Of a stretch of 64,000 nt of DNA, positions 53,467 to 61,865 are shown piece by piece. The notes below the pieces were generated by a model. The model had not been told where the DNA came from. It saw only the letters and a program-made list of their open reading frames with translations, and made no database searches. Source of the stretch: Clostridium sp. UBA4548 (GTDB lineage: Bacteria; Bacillota; Clostridia; Clostridiales; Clostridiaceae); contig NZ_DGLI01000025.1 in NCBI RefSeq assembly GCF_002387895.1, positions 125,041 to 189,040 on the forward strand, in the 5' to 3' direction. The stretch's first letter is position 1. Every line of letters begins with the position of its first letter. Position numbers and translations under genes: made by a program.

Positions 53467-54333
53467 ATGGATAAGATTTTAATTACTGGAGGTAAAGGTT
53501 TTTTTGCATCGAGATTTAATGAATATTATAAGGATAAGTATGATATCATTTCCTTATCAAAGGAAGAACTTAATATAGCAGATGAAAAAAAAGTTATATC
53601 AAAAATTAAAGAAGTTAATCCAAAGTTTATAGTTCATACTGCGGCTATTGCGGATACACAGGTTTGTGAAAAAAATCCTGAGTATTCTTTTGAAATAAAT
53701 GTAACAGGAAGTAAAAATATTGCAAAAGCTTCAGATTTAGTAAGAGCTAATTTAATCCATATAAGTTCTGAGCAAGTTTACAACGGGAACTTAGAGGAAG
53801 GTCCATATGACGAAAATACAATACCTGTTCCAGATACTGTATATGGAAAGCAAAAGCTTCTTGGGGAACAAGAGGTCAGCAAAATTACAGAAGACGCATG
53901 GATTTTAAGATTTAATTGGTTATTTAGTTTTCCAGAAAAGTGTGGTAGGGTAAATGCTAATATTATATGGAATATTACTCGTGCACTATTAAATGGGGAA
54001 AAGATGAGAGTTCCCTCAAATGAGTATAGGGGAATGACTTATATATATGATTTGCTTAAAAACTTCAATAAAATATTTGAAATACCTTTTGGAATTTACA
54101 ATACTGGCAGTGAAAGTAATCTAAGCACTTATGATGTAGCAAAAATTATTTTAGAAGAGATGGATTTATCACATAAAGTTAACCACATATTAATAAAGGA
54201 CGAAGAAAGATATAAAGAAAGAAAAAGAGACTTAAGAATATCAAATTTAAAACTTAAAAATAATGGCATTGTTTTTTTAGATACTGAAGAAGCTGTTAAA
54301 AGATGTATTAAAGATTTTGGATTTAGAGTTTAA
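53467..54333 (+). CDS. RmlD-like NAD(P)-dependent sugar-nucleotide reductase
   Basis: 288 aa short-chain dehydrogenase/reductase of the extended class. N-terminal ILITGGKGFFASRF (GxxGxxA-type), HTAAIADTQVCEKNPEYSFEINVTG, catalytic Tyr-x3-Lys in VYGKQKLLGEQ, and ILRFNWLFS. Resembles dTDP-4-dehydrorhamnose reductase, but no rfb/rml genes accompany it, so the substrate is uncertain. Stand-alone, convergent with the FtsW-like gene across a terminator. Confidence 0.85.
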   Translation: MDKILITGGKGFFASRFNEYYKDKYDIISLSKEELNIADEKKVISKIKEVNPKFIVHTAAIADTQVCEKNPEYSFEINVTGSKNIAKASDLVRANLIHISSEQVYNGNLEEGPYDENTIPVPDTVYGKQKLLGEQEVSKITEDAWILRFNWLFSFPEKCGRVNANIIWNITRALLNGEKMRVPSNEYRGMTYIYDLLKNFNKIFEIPFGIYNTGSESNLSTYDVAKIILEEMDLSHKVNHILIKDEERYKERKRDLRISNLKLKNNGIVFLDTEEAVKRCIKDFGFRV

Positions 54334-54478
54334 GTAATAAGAAAATCTAATTAGCAATGGGGTCACATTACTTAGTAAAACGGTAGTATAATCATAAGTA
54401 AGCATACAACCTACTACAATTAGAGACGCAAAATTTTTATTAAGTGTCAATCCAAAGATTAAGTTAAGACTATGGAAG

Positions 54479-54513
54479 GTTAACGCCTGCAATTTTGCAG
54501 GCGTTAACTTTTG
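54479..54513 (+). terminator. Rho-independent terminator
   Basis: GTTAACGCCTGCAA / TTGCAGGCGTTAAC, perfect 14-bp stem, then TTTTG. Between convergent genes. Confidence 0.85.
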
Positions 54514-54525
54514 AGGAAGAATAAG

Positions 54526-55854
54526 TTAAATTGCTTCTTTTTTAACCATATTGTGAGTTAGATCTTTTCTTCTGTACACACTTAGGATTAGCCCCACTAT
54601 AGTCATATTAATGAGTAACTGGGAACCACCAAAGCTCATAAAAGGAAGACTAATACCCATGATAGGAGCAATTCCAAAATTCATTGCAATGTTAAGTAAA
54701 AACTCTGTAGTTAAAATTGCTATAAAGCCAGAAACTATGAGCTTTCCGTAAGAATTTTTAGTAACCTTTGCTACACTTATTATTTTTAGTAGGAAAATTA
54801 TAATTAGTGTAATTATAGCCACGGCGGCAATCCAACCAAAGGTATAGACTATATAAGTAAAAACGAAATCGGTATGAAGTTCAGGAATAGTCTTTGGTTC
54901 CATAGTGAAACCATTTCCAAAGGCTCCTGCACTTTCTACGGTTTTCTTTAGTTGAAGATAAATCCAACCACTATTAGTTGGGTCACTAGCAGGATCTAAG
55001 AATATTGTAAATCTTCTTAATCTATAAGGTTCAAATAAAGTATAGATAAAAATACTAAAAACTGGTGATATTATACAAAAAAGTACTTGGGATATCTTGG
55101 CCTTAGACATAAACATTAAGGTTATGCAAGCAATAAAATATAAAAAACTGTAGGTAGTAGTGGCTGTGAGTGTGAGATAACCAGGAATTATAGTTATGAG
55201 TAAACCAGGAACTATAATTAGACCTAGAGCTTTTAAAAATCCTACAAGATTATTCCAATCCCAGCCTTCAAATATTCCCGCAAGAGAAACCACTAAAAAT
55301 AATAAACAAAAGGGCATTAAATCAATGGTTAAAAATCCTATATAAAAATAGTAATGGCCATTAACAGGAACATTAAAAAATAGTTGTAGAATTAAAACCA
55401 CTAATGTACCGATGTAAATTTTCTTTGAATAGGGTAAAATTCTTCTGTAATCAAAGAAGTATAATCTTGTGATTAAACCAATTCCTAGGATATAAAATAT
55501 AAGGTTCTTCTGAAACATTTTTATATAATCAGCTTCAGCCACAGCTCCTTTGCTTTGGATAAAGTACATGGTGACAAGTCCAAAGAGGGAAAAGCATAGT
55601 AGAGGTATTATAACACCCCATCCAATTTTTGCTTTATGAGTTTTATTTAACTGTGTTCCTATTAAACTTGGGTCCCCCATATGTGAGAGTGCCTTTTCAG
55701 TTGCCTCTTCCTCAGACAATCCAGAGTTTACGAAATCTTCTTTGAGAGTTTCAATATGATCTTGTAATTCTAGGTTTATATCATAGTGAACATCCTTGTT
55801 TTTTATAAGCATGCAAACTTTATTTATATAATCCTTAACCTTATTATTTTCCAT
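54526..55854 (-). CDS. FtsW/RodA/SpoVE-family protein with N-terminal helical domain
   Basis: 442 aa: a cytoplasmic helical prefix (about 1-75; LELQDHIETLKEDFVNSGLSEEEATEKALSHMGDP, the permease-prefix/DUF1700 type), then about ten membrane segments of the SEDS fold with NSGWIYLQLKKTVESAGAFG, ELHTDFVFTYIVYTFGW and MGISLPFMSFGGSQLL. SEDS proteins polymerise glycan strands. The prefix and the PadR gene upstream mark a regulated accessory paralog rather than a division protein. Start: ATG 55854, or TTG 55860, which has better spacing to GGAGGAGG. Overlaps the PadR gene. Confidence 0.85.
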   Translation of the reverse strand: MENNKVKDYINKVCMLIKNKDVHYDINLELQDHIETLKEDFVNSGLSEEEATEKALSHMGDPSLIGTQLNKTHKAKIGWGVIIPLLCFSLFGLVTMYFIQSKGAVAEADYIKMFQKNLIFYILGIGLITRLYFFDYRRILPYSKKIYIGTLVVLILQLFFNVPVNGHYYFYIGFLTIDLMPFCLLFLVVSLAGIFEGWDWNNLVGFLKALGLIIVPGLLITIIPGYLTLTATTTYSFLYFIACITLMFMSKAKISQVLFCIISPVFSIFIYTLFEPYRLRRFTIFLDPASDPTNSGWIYLQLKKTVESAGAFGNGFTMEPKTIPELHTDFVFTYIVYTFGWIAAVAIITLIIIFLLKIISVAKVTKNSYGKLIVSGFIAILTTEFLLNIAMNFGIAPIMGISLPFMSFGGSQLLINMTIVGLILSVYRRKDLTHNMVKKEAI

Positions 55855-56194
55855 AATCAATAGCAACCTCCTCCCATAAAATTTTATCTACAGCACCAGA
55901 AAATAGGGACCATTCCTGTTTTTTCTCTTTCATATGAAGGTTCCCTTTTTCGGTAATTTTATAGTATTTACGTTTCCTACCTCCTTCACTTTCACTCCAA
56001 TAGGACTCGATCATAGCTTCTCCTTCAAGAGCATGGAGTATAGGGTACAAGGTCCCTTCCTTAAAACTGAAAACTCCATTAGATTTAAGATCAATAACCT
56101 TTATAATTTCGTAACCATACATGGGCCTGCTGTTAAGCAAGCTCAAAACAAGGGTAGTAGTACTTCCTTTTAATAGTTCTTTACTGATTTTCAT
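55844..56194 (-). CDS. PadR family transcriptional regulator
   Basis: 116 aa winged helix: SRPMYGYEIIKVIDLKSNGVFSFKEGTLYPILHALEGEAMIESYW and the wing GGRKRKYYKITEKG, hallmark PadR. AAGGAGG ribosome site. Forms an operon with the FtsW-like gene, and likely represses it through the inverted repeat in its own promoter (56209-56244). Confidence 0.93.
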   Translation of the reverse strand: MKISKELLKGSTTTLVLSLLNSRPMYGYEIIKVIDLKSNGVFSFKEGTLYPILHALEGEAMIESYWSESEGGRKRKYYKITEKGNLHMKEKKQEWSLFSGAVDKILWEEVAIDYGK

Positions 56195-56208
56195 AGTTTA
56201 CCTCCTTT

Positions 56209-56244
56209 ATACCTAGACATTATATGCATCGTTTATCTAGGTAT
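56209..56244 (-). promoter_or_regulatory. Candidate PadR operator
   Basis: ATACCTAGA (56209-56217) and TCTAGGTAT (56236-56244), a perfect 9-bp inverted repeat with an 18-bp spacer that includes TATAAT on the minus strand, just before the ribosome site of the PadR gene. Confidence 0.65.
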
Positions 56245-56657
56245 AATTTTAAGTACATATTTACCATATGTCAATAGTTTATGAAAAATTTTTAACTAGT
56301 AAATAAATATGGTTCGCCCCCTGGGGTTATTAATATAATTTGTTTTGTTATAAGGCAAAATAGCAAAACGCACATGAAAGTTAGAAAGCTCTATTTGTGA
56401 GAAGTTGCTAATGAAGCTACTATTATGTTAAGTCTTTAGTGCAAATTGGGTTTTACTTTTACTCCGCGGAAGCCGAAGTGATAGATATATTGTTGCAGTA
56501 ATTATATGGTAAAATGCAAATGAAAGATTAGTAAAGAAGAGTTTACTTAAAGTCAAACTAGTAAATTAATGTGACTATGACACGAGAGAGGCATAATCTT
56601 TTTATACGAGTCCTATAAACTAATTAGTTTGTAGGGAAAGTTACCTATGAAAGATAG
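56245..56657. other. Non-coding region with repeat D copy D2
   Basis: No gene. Repeat D copy D2 (56484-56567) faces right, but the next plus-strand gene is over 800 bp away and a minus-strand gene lies between, so D2 has no obvious target. Confidence 0.5.
56484..56567 (+). repeat. Promoter-like repeat D, copy D2
   Basis: GATATATTGTTGCAGTAATT then ATATGGTAAAATG (extended -10), with the downstream similarity to D1 (aaagtcaaactagtaaat). Confidence 0.6.
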
Positions 56658-56692
56658 AAAAAAGAGTCTCTATCAGATTTGATAGAGACTCT
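56658..56692 (-). terminator. Terminator of the PNPOx gene
   Basis: AGAGTCTCTATCA / TGATAGAGACTCT with a GATT loop; on the minus strand it is followed by TTTTTTC. Confidence 0.85.
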
Positions 56693-56701
56693 AATTGTAA
56701 T

Positions 56702-57079
56702 TTAAATACCTTGCTTTGCAGATGTAACTGATACCTCTACCACTCTAGATAAAAATGAGAATTTTTCTTTCATCATTTGAAATTCTGGACCAGATGTTAG
56801 ATATTTTGCAGTTCCTTCAACTACAAAGCCAGTTCCTTGATAATCTTTGTAGCCTAATACTTCTTTGCTACCTAAAGTCATCTTAATTTTATTATTTACA
56901 TTTACATTTTTTTCTGTCTTACGGAATCCATATGCAGGAATTAAAATCCTTTCATCATCAGTAACTACTAAATAAGAGTTCCAAGTATTTGCAATATGTG
57001 GTTCAGTGGAATCTCCCCATGATATTACAGTTACTACACCTTCATGTTTTAATACATCATAAAATTTTTCTGTAAGCAT
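56702..57079 (-). CDS. Pyridoxamine 5'-phosphate oxidase-family flavoprotein
   Basis: 125 aa split-barrel FMN-binding protein: VVTVISWGDSTEPHIANTWNSYL, RILIPAYGFRKTEKNVNVN, TGFVVEGTAKYL. Small members of this family act as general stress or redox flavoproteins; true substrate unknown. TAGGAGGAA ribosome site. Divergent from an Rrf2 regulator with three palindromic sites between, so probably its target. Confidence 0.88.
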   Translation of the reverse strand: MLTEKFYDVLKHEGVVTVISWGDSTEPHIANTWNSYLVVTDDERILIPAYGFRKTEKNVNVNNKIKMTLGSKEVLGYKDYQGTGFVVEGTAKYLTSGPEFQMMKEKFSFLSRVVEVSVTSAKQGI

Positions 57080-57121
57080 TCTATATTTCCTCCTAAGTAT
57101 TAAATAATATATAAAAGAACT

Positions 57122-57284
57122 AGATACTATATCTGTGGTAATTTAAACAATATATACAAGGATTATGTAAACAATAGATAGTATATATAATATATATTGC
57201 AGATACATGTTATCTACGATTATTATATATACGCTATACTTAAAAGTCAAGAATAAATAAGCATATTATAGATAAATATTATCT
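57122..57284. promoter_or_regulatory. Three AGATA-TATCT palindromes in the PNPOx-Rrf2 divergent promoter
   Basis: AGATA-CTA-TATCT (57122-57134), AGATA-CATG-TTATCT (57201-57215) and AGATA-AATA-TTATCT (57270-57284, inside a perfect 12-bp inverted repeat 57264-57290). Likely binding sites of the adjacent Rrf2 regulator, controlling both genes. Confidence 0.65.
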
Positions 57285-57371
57285 ATAATATTATTCAGTA
57301 GATATTGACTTATAAAAGATAATGAGGTATTCTGTCGGAAGATTATATTATTATGTAAGGGGATGAGTTTA

Positions 57372-57881
57372 TTGCAATTTTCTATAGGAGTAGAGTATGC
57401 ATTGCATTGTTTATTATATATGGTAGATATTCCAACAGGAAAATCTGTAGGAATTAAAGATTTAGCAACATATCAAGGTGTGTCAGAGACATACTTATCA
57501 AAAGTATATACAAAGTTGAGAAAATCGGGAATTGTTAAGTCAATCCCAGGTGTTAACGGCGGGTATGCCTTAGCACGTAGTCCTGAAAACATTACGTTTT
57601 GGGATATAGTTGAAGCAGTAGAAGGAACTTCTCCTTTATTTCAATGTGCAGAGATAAGGCAAAATGAGTTATTATTAGATAAGAATAATTTACCTGATAC
57701 ACATACAAAATGTCCTTGTTTAATTAAAGTTGTAATGTTAGAAGCAGAAGAACAAATGAGACAATATTTAAGAAACAAGACTTTACAATGGTTACATGAA
57801 CAGTTAAATAATAAGATTCCTGAAAAAGACAGAAAGGCAACAATTCAGTGGTTTAATAGTATTAAGCAAAAACAAGTTTAA
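57372..57881 (+). CDS. Rrf2 family transcriptional regulator
   Basis: 169 aa. Begins at TTG 57372, giving the classical MQFSIGVEYALHCLLYMV; AAGGGG is about 9 nt upstream, whereas ATG 57363 nearly touches it. Winged helix with SETYLSKVYTKLRKSGIVKSIPGVNGGYALAR. Three cysteines (FQCAEI and TKCPCLI, about 93-120) could hold an Fe-S cluster or sense thiols, as in IscR/NsrR relatives. Repeat C copy C3 follows. Confidence 0.9.
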   Translation: MQFSIGVEYALHCLLYMVDIPTGKSVGIKDLATYQGVSETYLSKVYTKLRKSGIVKSIPGVNGGYALARSPENITFWDIVEAVEGTSPLFQCAEIRQNELLLDKNNLPDTHTKCPCLIKVVMLEAEEQMRQYLRNKTLQWLHEQLNNKIPEKDRKATIQWFNSIKQKQV

Positions 57882-57932
57882 TACATTTTATGATAAATTA
57901 TACATTAAAAGATGCTTCTTAATTAGGTCGAA

Positions 57933-58157
57933 ACATTCTTAAAAAGCAACTTATTTACATTATTTGAATGCTTTAAAGTTTAATATACTTACTAAAAGAT
58001 AAAGTCACTAAGAAAACATGAAGGAGCTCCAAGCTCTGGAAGAGTTTTCTCAGGGGCTTATTTTCATACCTCATAAAATATAAAACCATCTAATCTGTAA
58101 ACTATTTTGGATTAAAGCTTGCTCTACGTTCAGGTATTAATCCAAAATAGTCTTTTA
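57933..58157 (+). repeat. Structured repeat C, copy C3
   Basis: Hairpin 1: TCACTAAGAAAAC (58005-58017) with GTTTTCTCAGGGG (58044-58056), inner GAGCT-CCA-AGCTC, then TTATTTTC. Hairpin 2: ACTATTTTGGATTAA (58101-58115) with TTAATCCAAAATAGT (58137-58151), a perfect 15-bp stem around agcttgctctacgttcaggta. Confidence 0.85.
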
Positions 58158-58256
58158 AATTAAAACCTAGGTTGAAATAAATATCTATATGGATTTTCAT
58201 AAATCATTGCATAGCCTATATTTCATAGAATTTTATAGCCAATAAGTCGAAAAAAT

Positions 58257-58415
58257 CCATATAAATATGATACTAAAGATGTTGAACTTTATAATAGAGT
58301 TGAAATAGGTGAACTAAAGGATGGCTGGTACTTAGTTTATTACAATAGTAAGATAAGTTGATATGTATCAACAAAGTATATAAAGAAAATACAGACTAAA
58401 ATAATTTATAGGTAG
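58257..58415 (+). pseudogene. SH3b-domain remnant with in-frame stop
   Basis: Frame reads YKYDTKDVELYNRVEIGELK, DGWYLVYYNSKIS, TGA (58359-58361), YVSTKYIKKIQTK. The halves together match the C-terminal part of a bacterial SH3 domain (DGWxxVxYxGxxGYVSxxYL). Probably the leftover of a cell-wall hydrolase upstream of the NlpC/P60 gene. Confidence 0.65.
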
Positions 58416-58571
58416 CTAGATGGTGATAGCTGATCTAAGAGTCCTAAACAAAATACAACGTAATTAACTAAAATAATGTGTCGAAGTAGGTAAAATAATG
58501 TTGATAAACAATTATTAAATTGATGTAAATTGATTTACTGATAATTAATACAAAATAATTGCGTAGACATG

Positions 58572-58600
58572 TTGCTTTACATGGAATTATGTTGTAAAAT
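58572..58600 (+). promoter_or_regulatory. Sigma-A-type promoter of the NlpC/P60 gene
   Basis: TTGCTT (58572-58577), 17 nt, TAAAAT (58595-58600), 32 nt before the start codon. Confidence 0.6.
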
Positions 58601-58631
58601 ATGTATAAATAAAACAAAAGGGGGAGAAAAT

Positions 58632-59450
58632 ATGAAAAAAAGCAATTTTAAGTCCATTTTGACAAGAATATGTCTACTATTTACCGTTTGTTTACTAGTT
58701 TCATTTAATCCAGTTAAAGCTGAAGCAGCTACAGTAACTGGACAAGATATAGTAACCGAAGCAAAGAAGTATTTGGGTGTACCTTATCAGTGGGGCGGAA
58801 ATGGTCCAAGCACTTTTGACTGTTCTGGCTATACAAAATATGTATATGGTCAATTTGGAATTAATCTACCTAGAGTAGCTTCTGATCAAGCGTCATCAGG
58901 AACATCAGTAGCACAAGGGAATCTGCAGCCAGGAGATTTGGTATTTTGGGGCAGTCCTGCTTATCACGTTGGAATATATATTGGAAATAACCAATATATT
59001 CATGCACCACAAGATAATGATGTAGTAAAGATTTCTACATTATCAACATATACTTCAGCTCGTAGAATAATAAAAAAAACAGGCTGGGTGTTATCAAATG
59101 GTACTTACTACTATTATAATGCAGATGGTTCATTAAAGACTGGTTGGTTACTTGAAAATAACCAATGGTACTGGTTAAATAATGATGCAAGCAAAGGATC
59201 ACTTGGAGCTGCTGCAACCCAATGGCGTTATATCGACGGGTATTGGTATTGGTTTAATGACGATGCAAGCAAAGGATCATTATGTAAAATGATGACTGGA
59301 TGGTTAAATGTCAATGGTGACTGGTACTACTTAAATGATGATACTGCTAAATACGGCGGTCCATATGGTGGTATGTTAATTGGCGATTACACAATAGGAA
59401 ATAAGCTATATCATTTTAATGAGTATGGAAGATGTACAAATCCATATTAA
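58632..59450 (+). CDS. Secreted NlpC/P60 endopeptidase with cell-wall-binding repeats
   Basis: 272 aa: signal peptide (about 1-35, ending VKAEAA), NlpC/P60 catalytic domain (about 38-150) with the nucleophile in STFDCSGYTKYVYGQFG, catalytic His in AYHVGIYIGNNQYIHAP, then four or so CW_binding_1/choline-binding-type repeats (GWVLSNGTYYYYNADGSLKTGW, QWYWLNNDASKGS, YWYWFNDDASKGS, GWLNVNGDWYYLNDD). Cleaves peptidoglycan peptides. ATG 58632 follows GGGGGAG; the upstream in-frame codons are not translated from a good site. Followed by a terminator, so monocistronic. Confidence 0.93.
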   Translation: MKKSNFKSILTRICLLFTVCLLVSFNPVKAEAATVTGQDIVTEAKKYLGVPYQWGGNGPSTFDCSGYTKYVYGQFGINLPRVASDQASSGTSVAQGNLQPGDLVFWGSPAYHVGIYIGNNQYIHAPQDNDVVKISTLSTYTSARRIIKKTGWVLSNGTYYYYNADGSLKTGWLLENNQWYWLNNDASKGSLGAAATQWRYIDGYWYWFNDDASKGSLCKMMTGWLNVNGDWYYLNDDTAKYGGPYGGMLIGDYTIGNKLYHFNEYGRCTNPY

Positions 59451-59457
59451 ATAGTAA

Positions 59458-59497
59458 AAAGGTAGTCTCTAGATAACTAGGGACTACCTTCTTTTAT
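59458..59497 (+). terminator. Rho-independent terminator after the NlpC/P60 gene
   Basis: AAGGTAGTCTCTAG pairs with CTAGGGACTACCTT, followed by CTTTTATG. The rest of the gap to 59781 shows no gene. Confidence 0.85.
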
Positions 59498-59781
59498 GTT
59501 TAAACAGTGATTTTACCAGTTGTTTGTTTTTAAGCGCCGATATAAGATGAAAATGCAGAATTTAAGACTTAAGTTAAGGAAGTAGTCATAGCTAGTGGCA
59601 GTATAACTTTGCTTGTGGTAATTATTGTAAGTCTATATTTTTCGAAACATTTTCCTATGTGGCCAAGTCAAGTTATAAATTAACGTCATCATGAATTTAA
59701 AGGCGTTTTTTGCTTTATAATGAAACCTAATCAATATAGCTTACATAGTATAATAATAGAGAATTTTATTCGGAGGAAAAT

Positions 59782-61086
59782 ATGGAAAAGTATGAAATGT
59801 GCTGTCCACTTACGGTAAACACTACTAGAGTTTGTGGTGAAAATTCTATTGATACTGCCTTGGAAATCTACAAAATCGCCTTTAGCGATATGGAACCAAA
59901 TGTAGTGATTTTGGTAAATAAAAACCAAATTTTTGATGGAATAGCAGCAACTCCACTAGTTCACTTTCCAATTAATGCGCCAATTTTATTCACTGATGGA
60001 AATAAGATTAACAAAGAAGTTTTGACTGAAATAAAAAAACTAGACCATGAAAGTCACATGGGGATTCAGGTTATATTAGTTGGTAATATATGCAAGGAAG
60101 TGAAAGAAGACTTAGATTACATGGGAATATGCACACATCATATAACTGGGTGCAATCATTATGAGACGGCTTGCGAAGTATTGAAGGCAAGACATATGTT
60201 TGAAAATATACTTATCATGTCTGGAGAAGATTATTCAGAGGGGATTGCTTCAACTTATTGGTCTGCTCACCATGGAGATCCCATTTTATTCGTAAAGAAA
60301 AACACCATACCTAGGTGTACCTTAGAAGCTATAAAGAAACATGGAGATGTGAACCTGTACATTGTAGGGTCTACTAACACTGTATCAAAAGAAGTTGAAA
60401 AGGCCTTGGAGAGACTAGATTGTGTTAATAATGTAAAAAGAATTTCTGGAGACTCACCTTATAGCATTGCAGTAAATTTTGCAGCTTATAAGGATTGTAA
60501 AACAGAGTTTGGATGGGGAAGAAACTACAAAGATGGTCATGCTTTTACCTTTGGAACTCTAAATCATCCAATGGAAATTATTGCTGGTGTAGTTTTTGCA
60601 CATATGGGCAAGCATACACCATTACTTTTAATCAAAAAAGATTGTATTCCTGAAATAGTTGAAAAATATATAAAAGCTGTTAAGTTTTCACCTAAAGAAA
60701 CGCCGAAACCACCATTTATGCATGGATTTATCCTTGGAGATGTGGAGCAAATCTCTTATTGTACTCAAGTAGAAATAAATAAATTTCTTTCTATTGACCA
60801 TCATATAATGGAAGTTGAAATGAAAAAAATGATGATGAAAATGAAAGAAGAACATGAAATGGATCACAAACATCATGAAGACCACGAGATTATTCATCAT
60901 TTTATGAAAGTGATGATGACAAAGATGAACATGGGTATGGAAGGTATGGAGCAGATGGAACACATGAATCATATGTGCCACAAAGACCATGAGGAAGATA
61001 TGCATCATCTTATGACAAAGCACCATCATCATAAAAATAGCAATAAACTAAAAGGTTGTCATGAGGATATGAAACATTATTGTTAG
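59782..61086 (+). CDS. CWB2-repeat protein without signal peptide and with His/Met-rich tail
   Basis: 434 aa. Residues 10-330 hold three putative cell-wall-binding-2 repeats (RVCGENSIDTALEIYK; TGCNHYETACEVLKARHMFENILIMSGEDYSEGIAS; RISGDSPYSIAVNFAAY), a domain that normally anchors clostridial surface proteins to anionic wall polymers. No signal peptide or membrane segment is present. The last 95 residues (340-434) contain 21 His and 20 Met plus Cys (HHHH at 414-417, HxxH-type spacing), typical of copper or nickel binding. Nine Cys are spread through the body. Possibly an intracellular metal store; function unknown. GGAGG ribosome site. Confidence 0.75.
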   Translation: MEKYEMCCPLTVNTTRVCGENSIDTALEIYKIAFSDMEPNVVILVNKNQIFDGIAATPLVHFPINAPILFTDGNKINKEVLTEIKKLDHESHMGIQVILVGNICKEVKEDLDYMGICTHHITGCNHYETACEVLKARHMFENILIMSGEDYSEGIASTYWSAHHGDPILFVKKNTIPRCTLEAIKKHGDVNLYIVGSTNTVSKEVEKALERLDCVNNVKRISGDSPYSIAVNFAAYKDCKTEFGWGRNYKDGHAFTFGTLNHPMEIIAGVVFAHMGKHTPLLLIKKDCIPEIVEKYIKAVKFSPKETPKPPFMHGFILGDVEQISYCTQVEINKFLSIDHHIMEVEMKKMMMKMKEEHEMDHKHHEDHEIIHHFMKVMMTKMNMGMEGMEQMEHMNHMCHKDHEEDMHHLMTKHHHHKNSNKLKGCHEDMKHYC

Positions 61087-61865
61087 TATAAAATAACTAA
61101 GATAGATTAAGTATTAATGTGATTGAGAATAAGATTTTACTATCCATTGATGAAGGGCAAAGCTTTGAAAGAATTACTAAGGGGTAAACCTTATTTAGCT
61201 TTCAATTCTAAGAACTATACACATATTTTATGATTTTATAGTAATAAACCAGCCACTAGTAAATATATTTAAGGAGCTAGGAAGCTCTGGCAAAGATTTC
61301 TCAGTGGCTTGTTTTTATGTATCATAAAAATTAAACTTAACTAATCTGTAGACTATTTTGGATTAAAGCTTTCTCTACGTTCAAGTCTTAATCTCAAATA
61401 ACCCTTTAATTTATAGGTTAAGTTGAAATAAATACACCTAGAAGTTTTAATAAAATCATTACAAAATTTAATTAATTATTAGTGTAATAGGATCTAGGAA
61501 AAAACAATAGTTGAATAATAATTTTAGGGATAGTTATTAGAAATACTTTAATTGTGCTTCAGCTTAAAATACAATTAAAGTAAGTACTTGAAGAACTAAG
61601 AGATATAAGGGGTAGTAATAAATTTATTACCATGTAACCCTGAACTATCACCTCTATTAAGTGAAGAAATCAAAGATGAAGCTACAGATTAATCTTTAAC
61701 ATAATATGTAGTTCCTTTTCAGAAGTAAGTAGAATTTGTTAATATAGCTAGTATTATTGAAGTTGAACTTAATTCTTAGTCTTTAATATCTTTTATTGAA
61801 GAATTTCTTAAATACGTTGTAACGAAATAGAGAAATCAACCACTTATTGTATAGGAGGTGGAATA
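61087..61865. other. 780-base non-coding region with repeat C copy C4
   Basis: No intact gene. Repeat C copy C4 at 61249-61410. A short open frame near 61620-61692 (VINLLPCNPELSPLLSEEIK, then DEATD and a stop) looks coding-like but has no start and is unassigned. The AGGAGGTGG site at the end belongs to the sigma factor. Confidence 0.5.
61249..61410 (+). repeat. Structured repeat C, copy C4
   Basis: Hairpin 1: CCACTAGTAAAT (61253-61264) with ATTTCTCAGTGG (61296-61307), with mismatches, inner GAGCT-AGGA-AGCTC, then TTGTTTTTATG. Hairpin 2 resembles C3 (GACTATTTTGGATTAA), with a partly degraded right arm. Confidence 0.75.

Noticed and set aside
58481..58487. TGTCGAA as a second 0A box upstream of the NlpC/P60 gene
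   Set aside because: A 7-mer of this composition is expected several times by chance in a 64-kb window on both strands, and it has no promoter at a sensible distance.
60688..61032. Minus-strand reading frame rich in His and Met opposite the CWB2 gene tail
   Set aside because: It mirrors the CAT/ATG-rich codons of the real gene: Met and His codons are reverse complements of each other.
48200..61410. Repeat C copies behind single accessory genes as integron attC sites
   Set aside because: The copies do not show the RYYYAAC/GTTRRRY core sites, are spaced irregularly, and no integrase gene is present in the window.
61820..61865. ECF-type autoregulatory promoter (TGTAAC) before the sigma factor gene
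   Set aside because: The -35-like string is present, but no matching CGT-type -10 lies 16-17 nt downstream.
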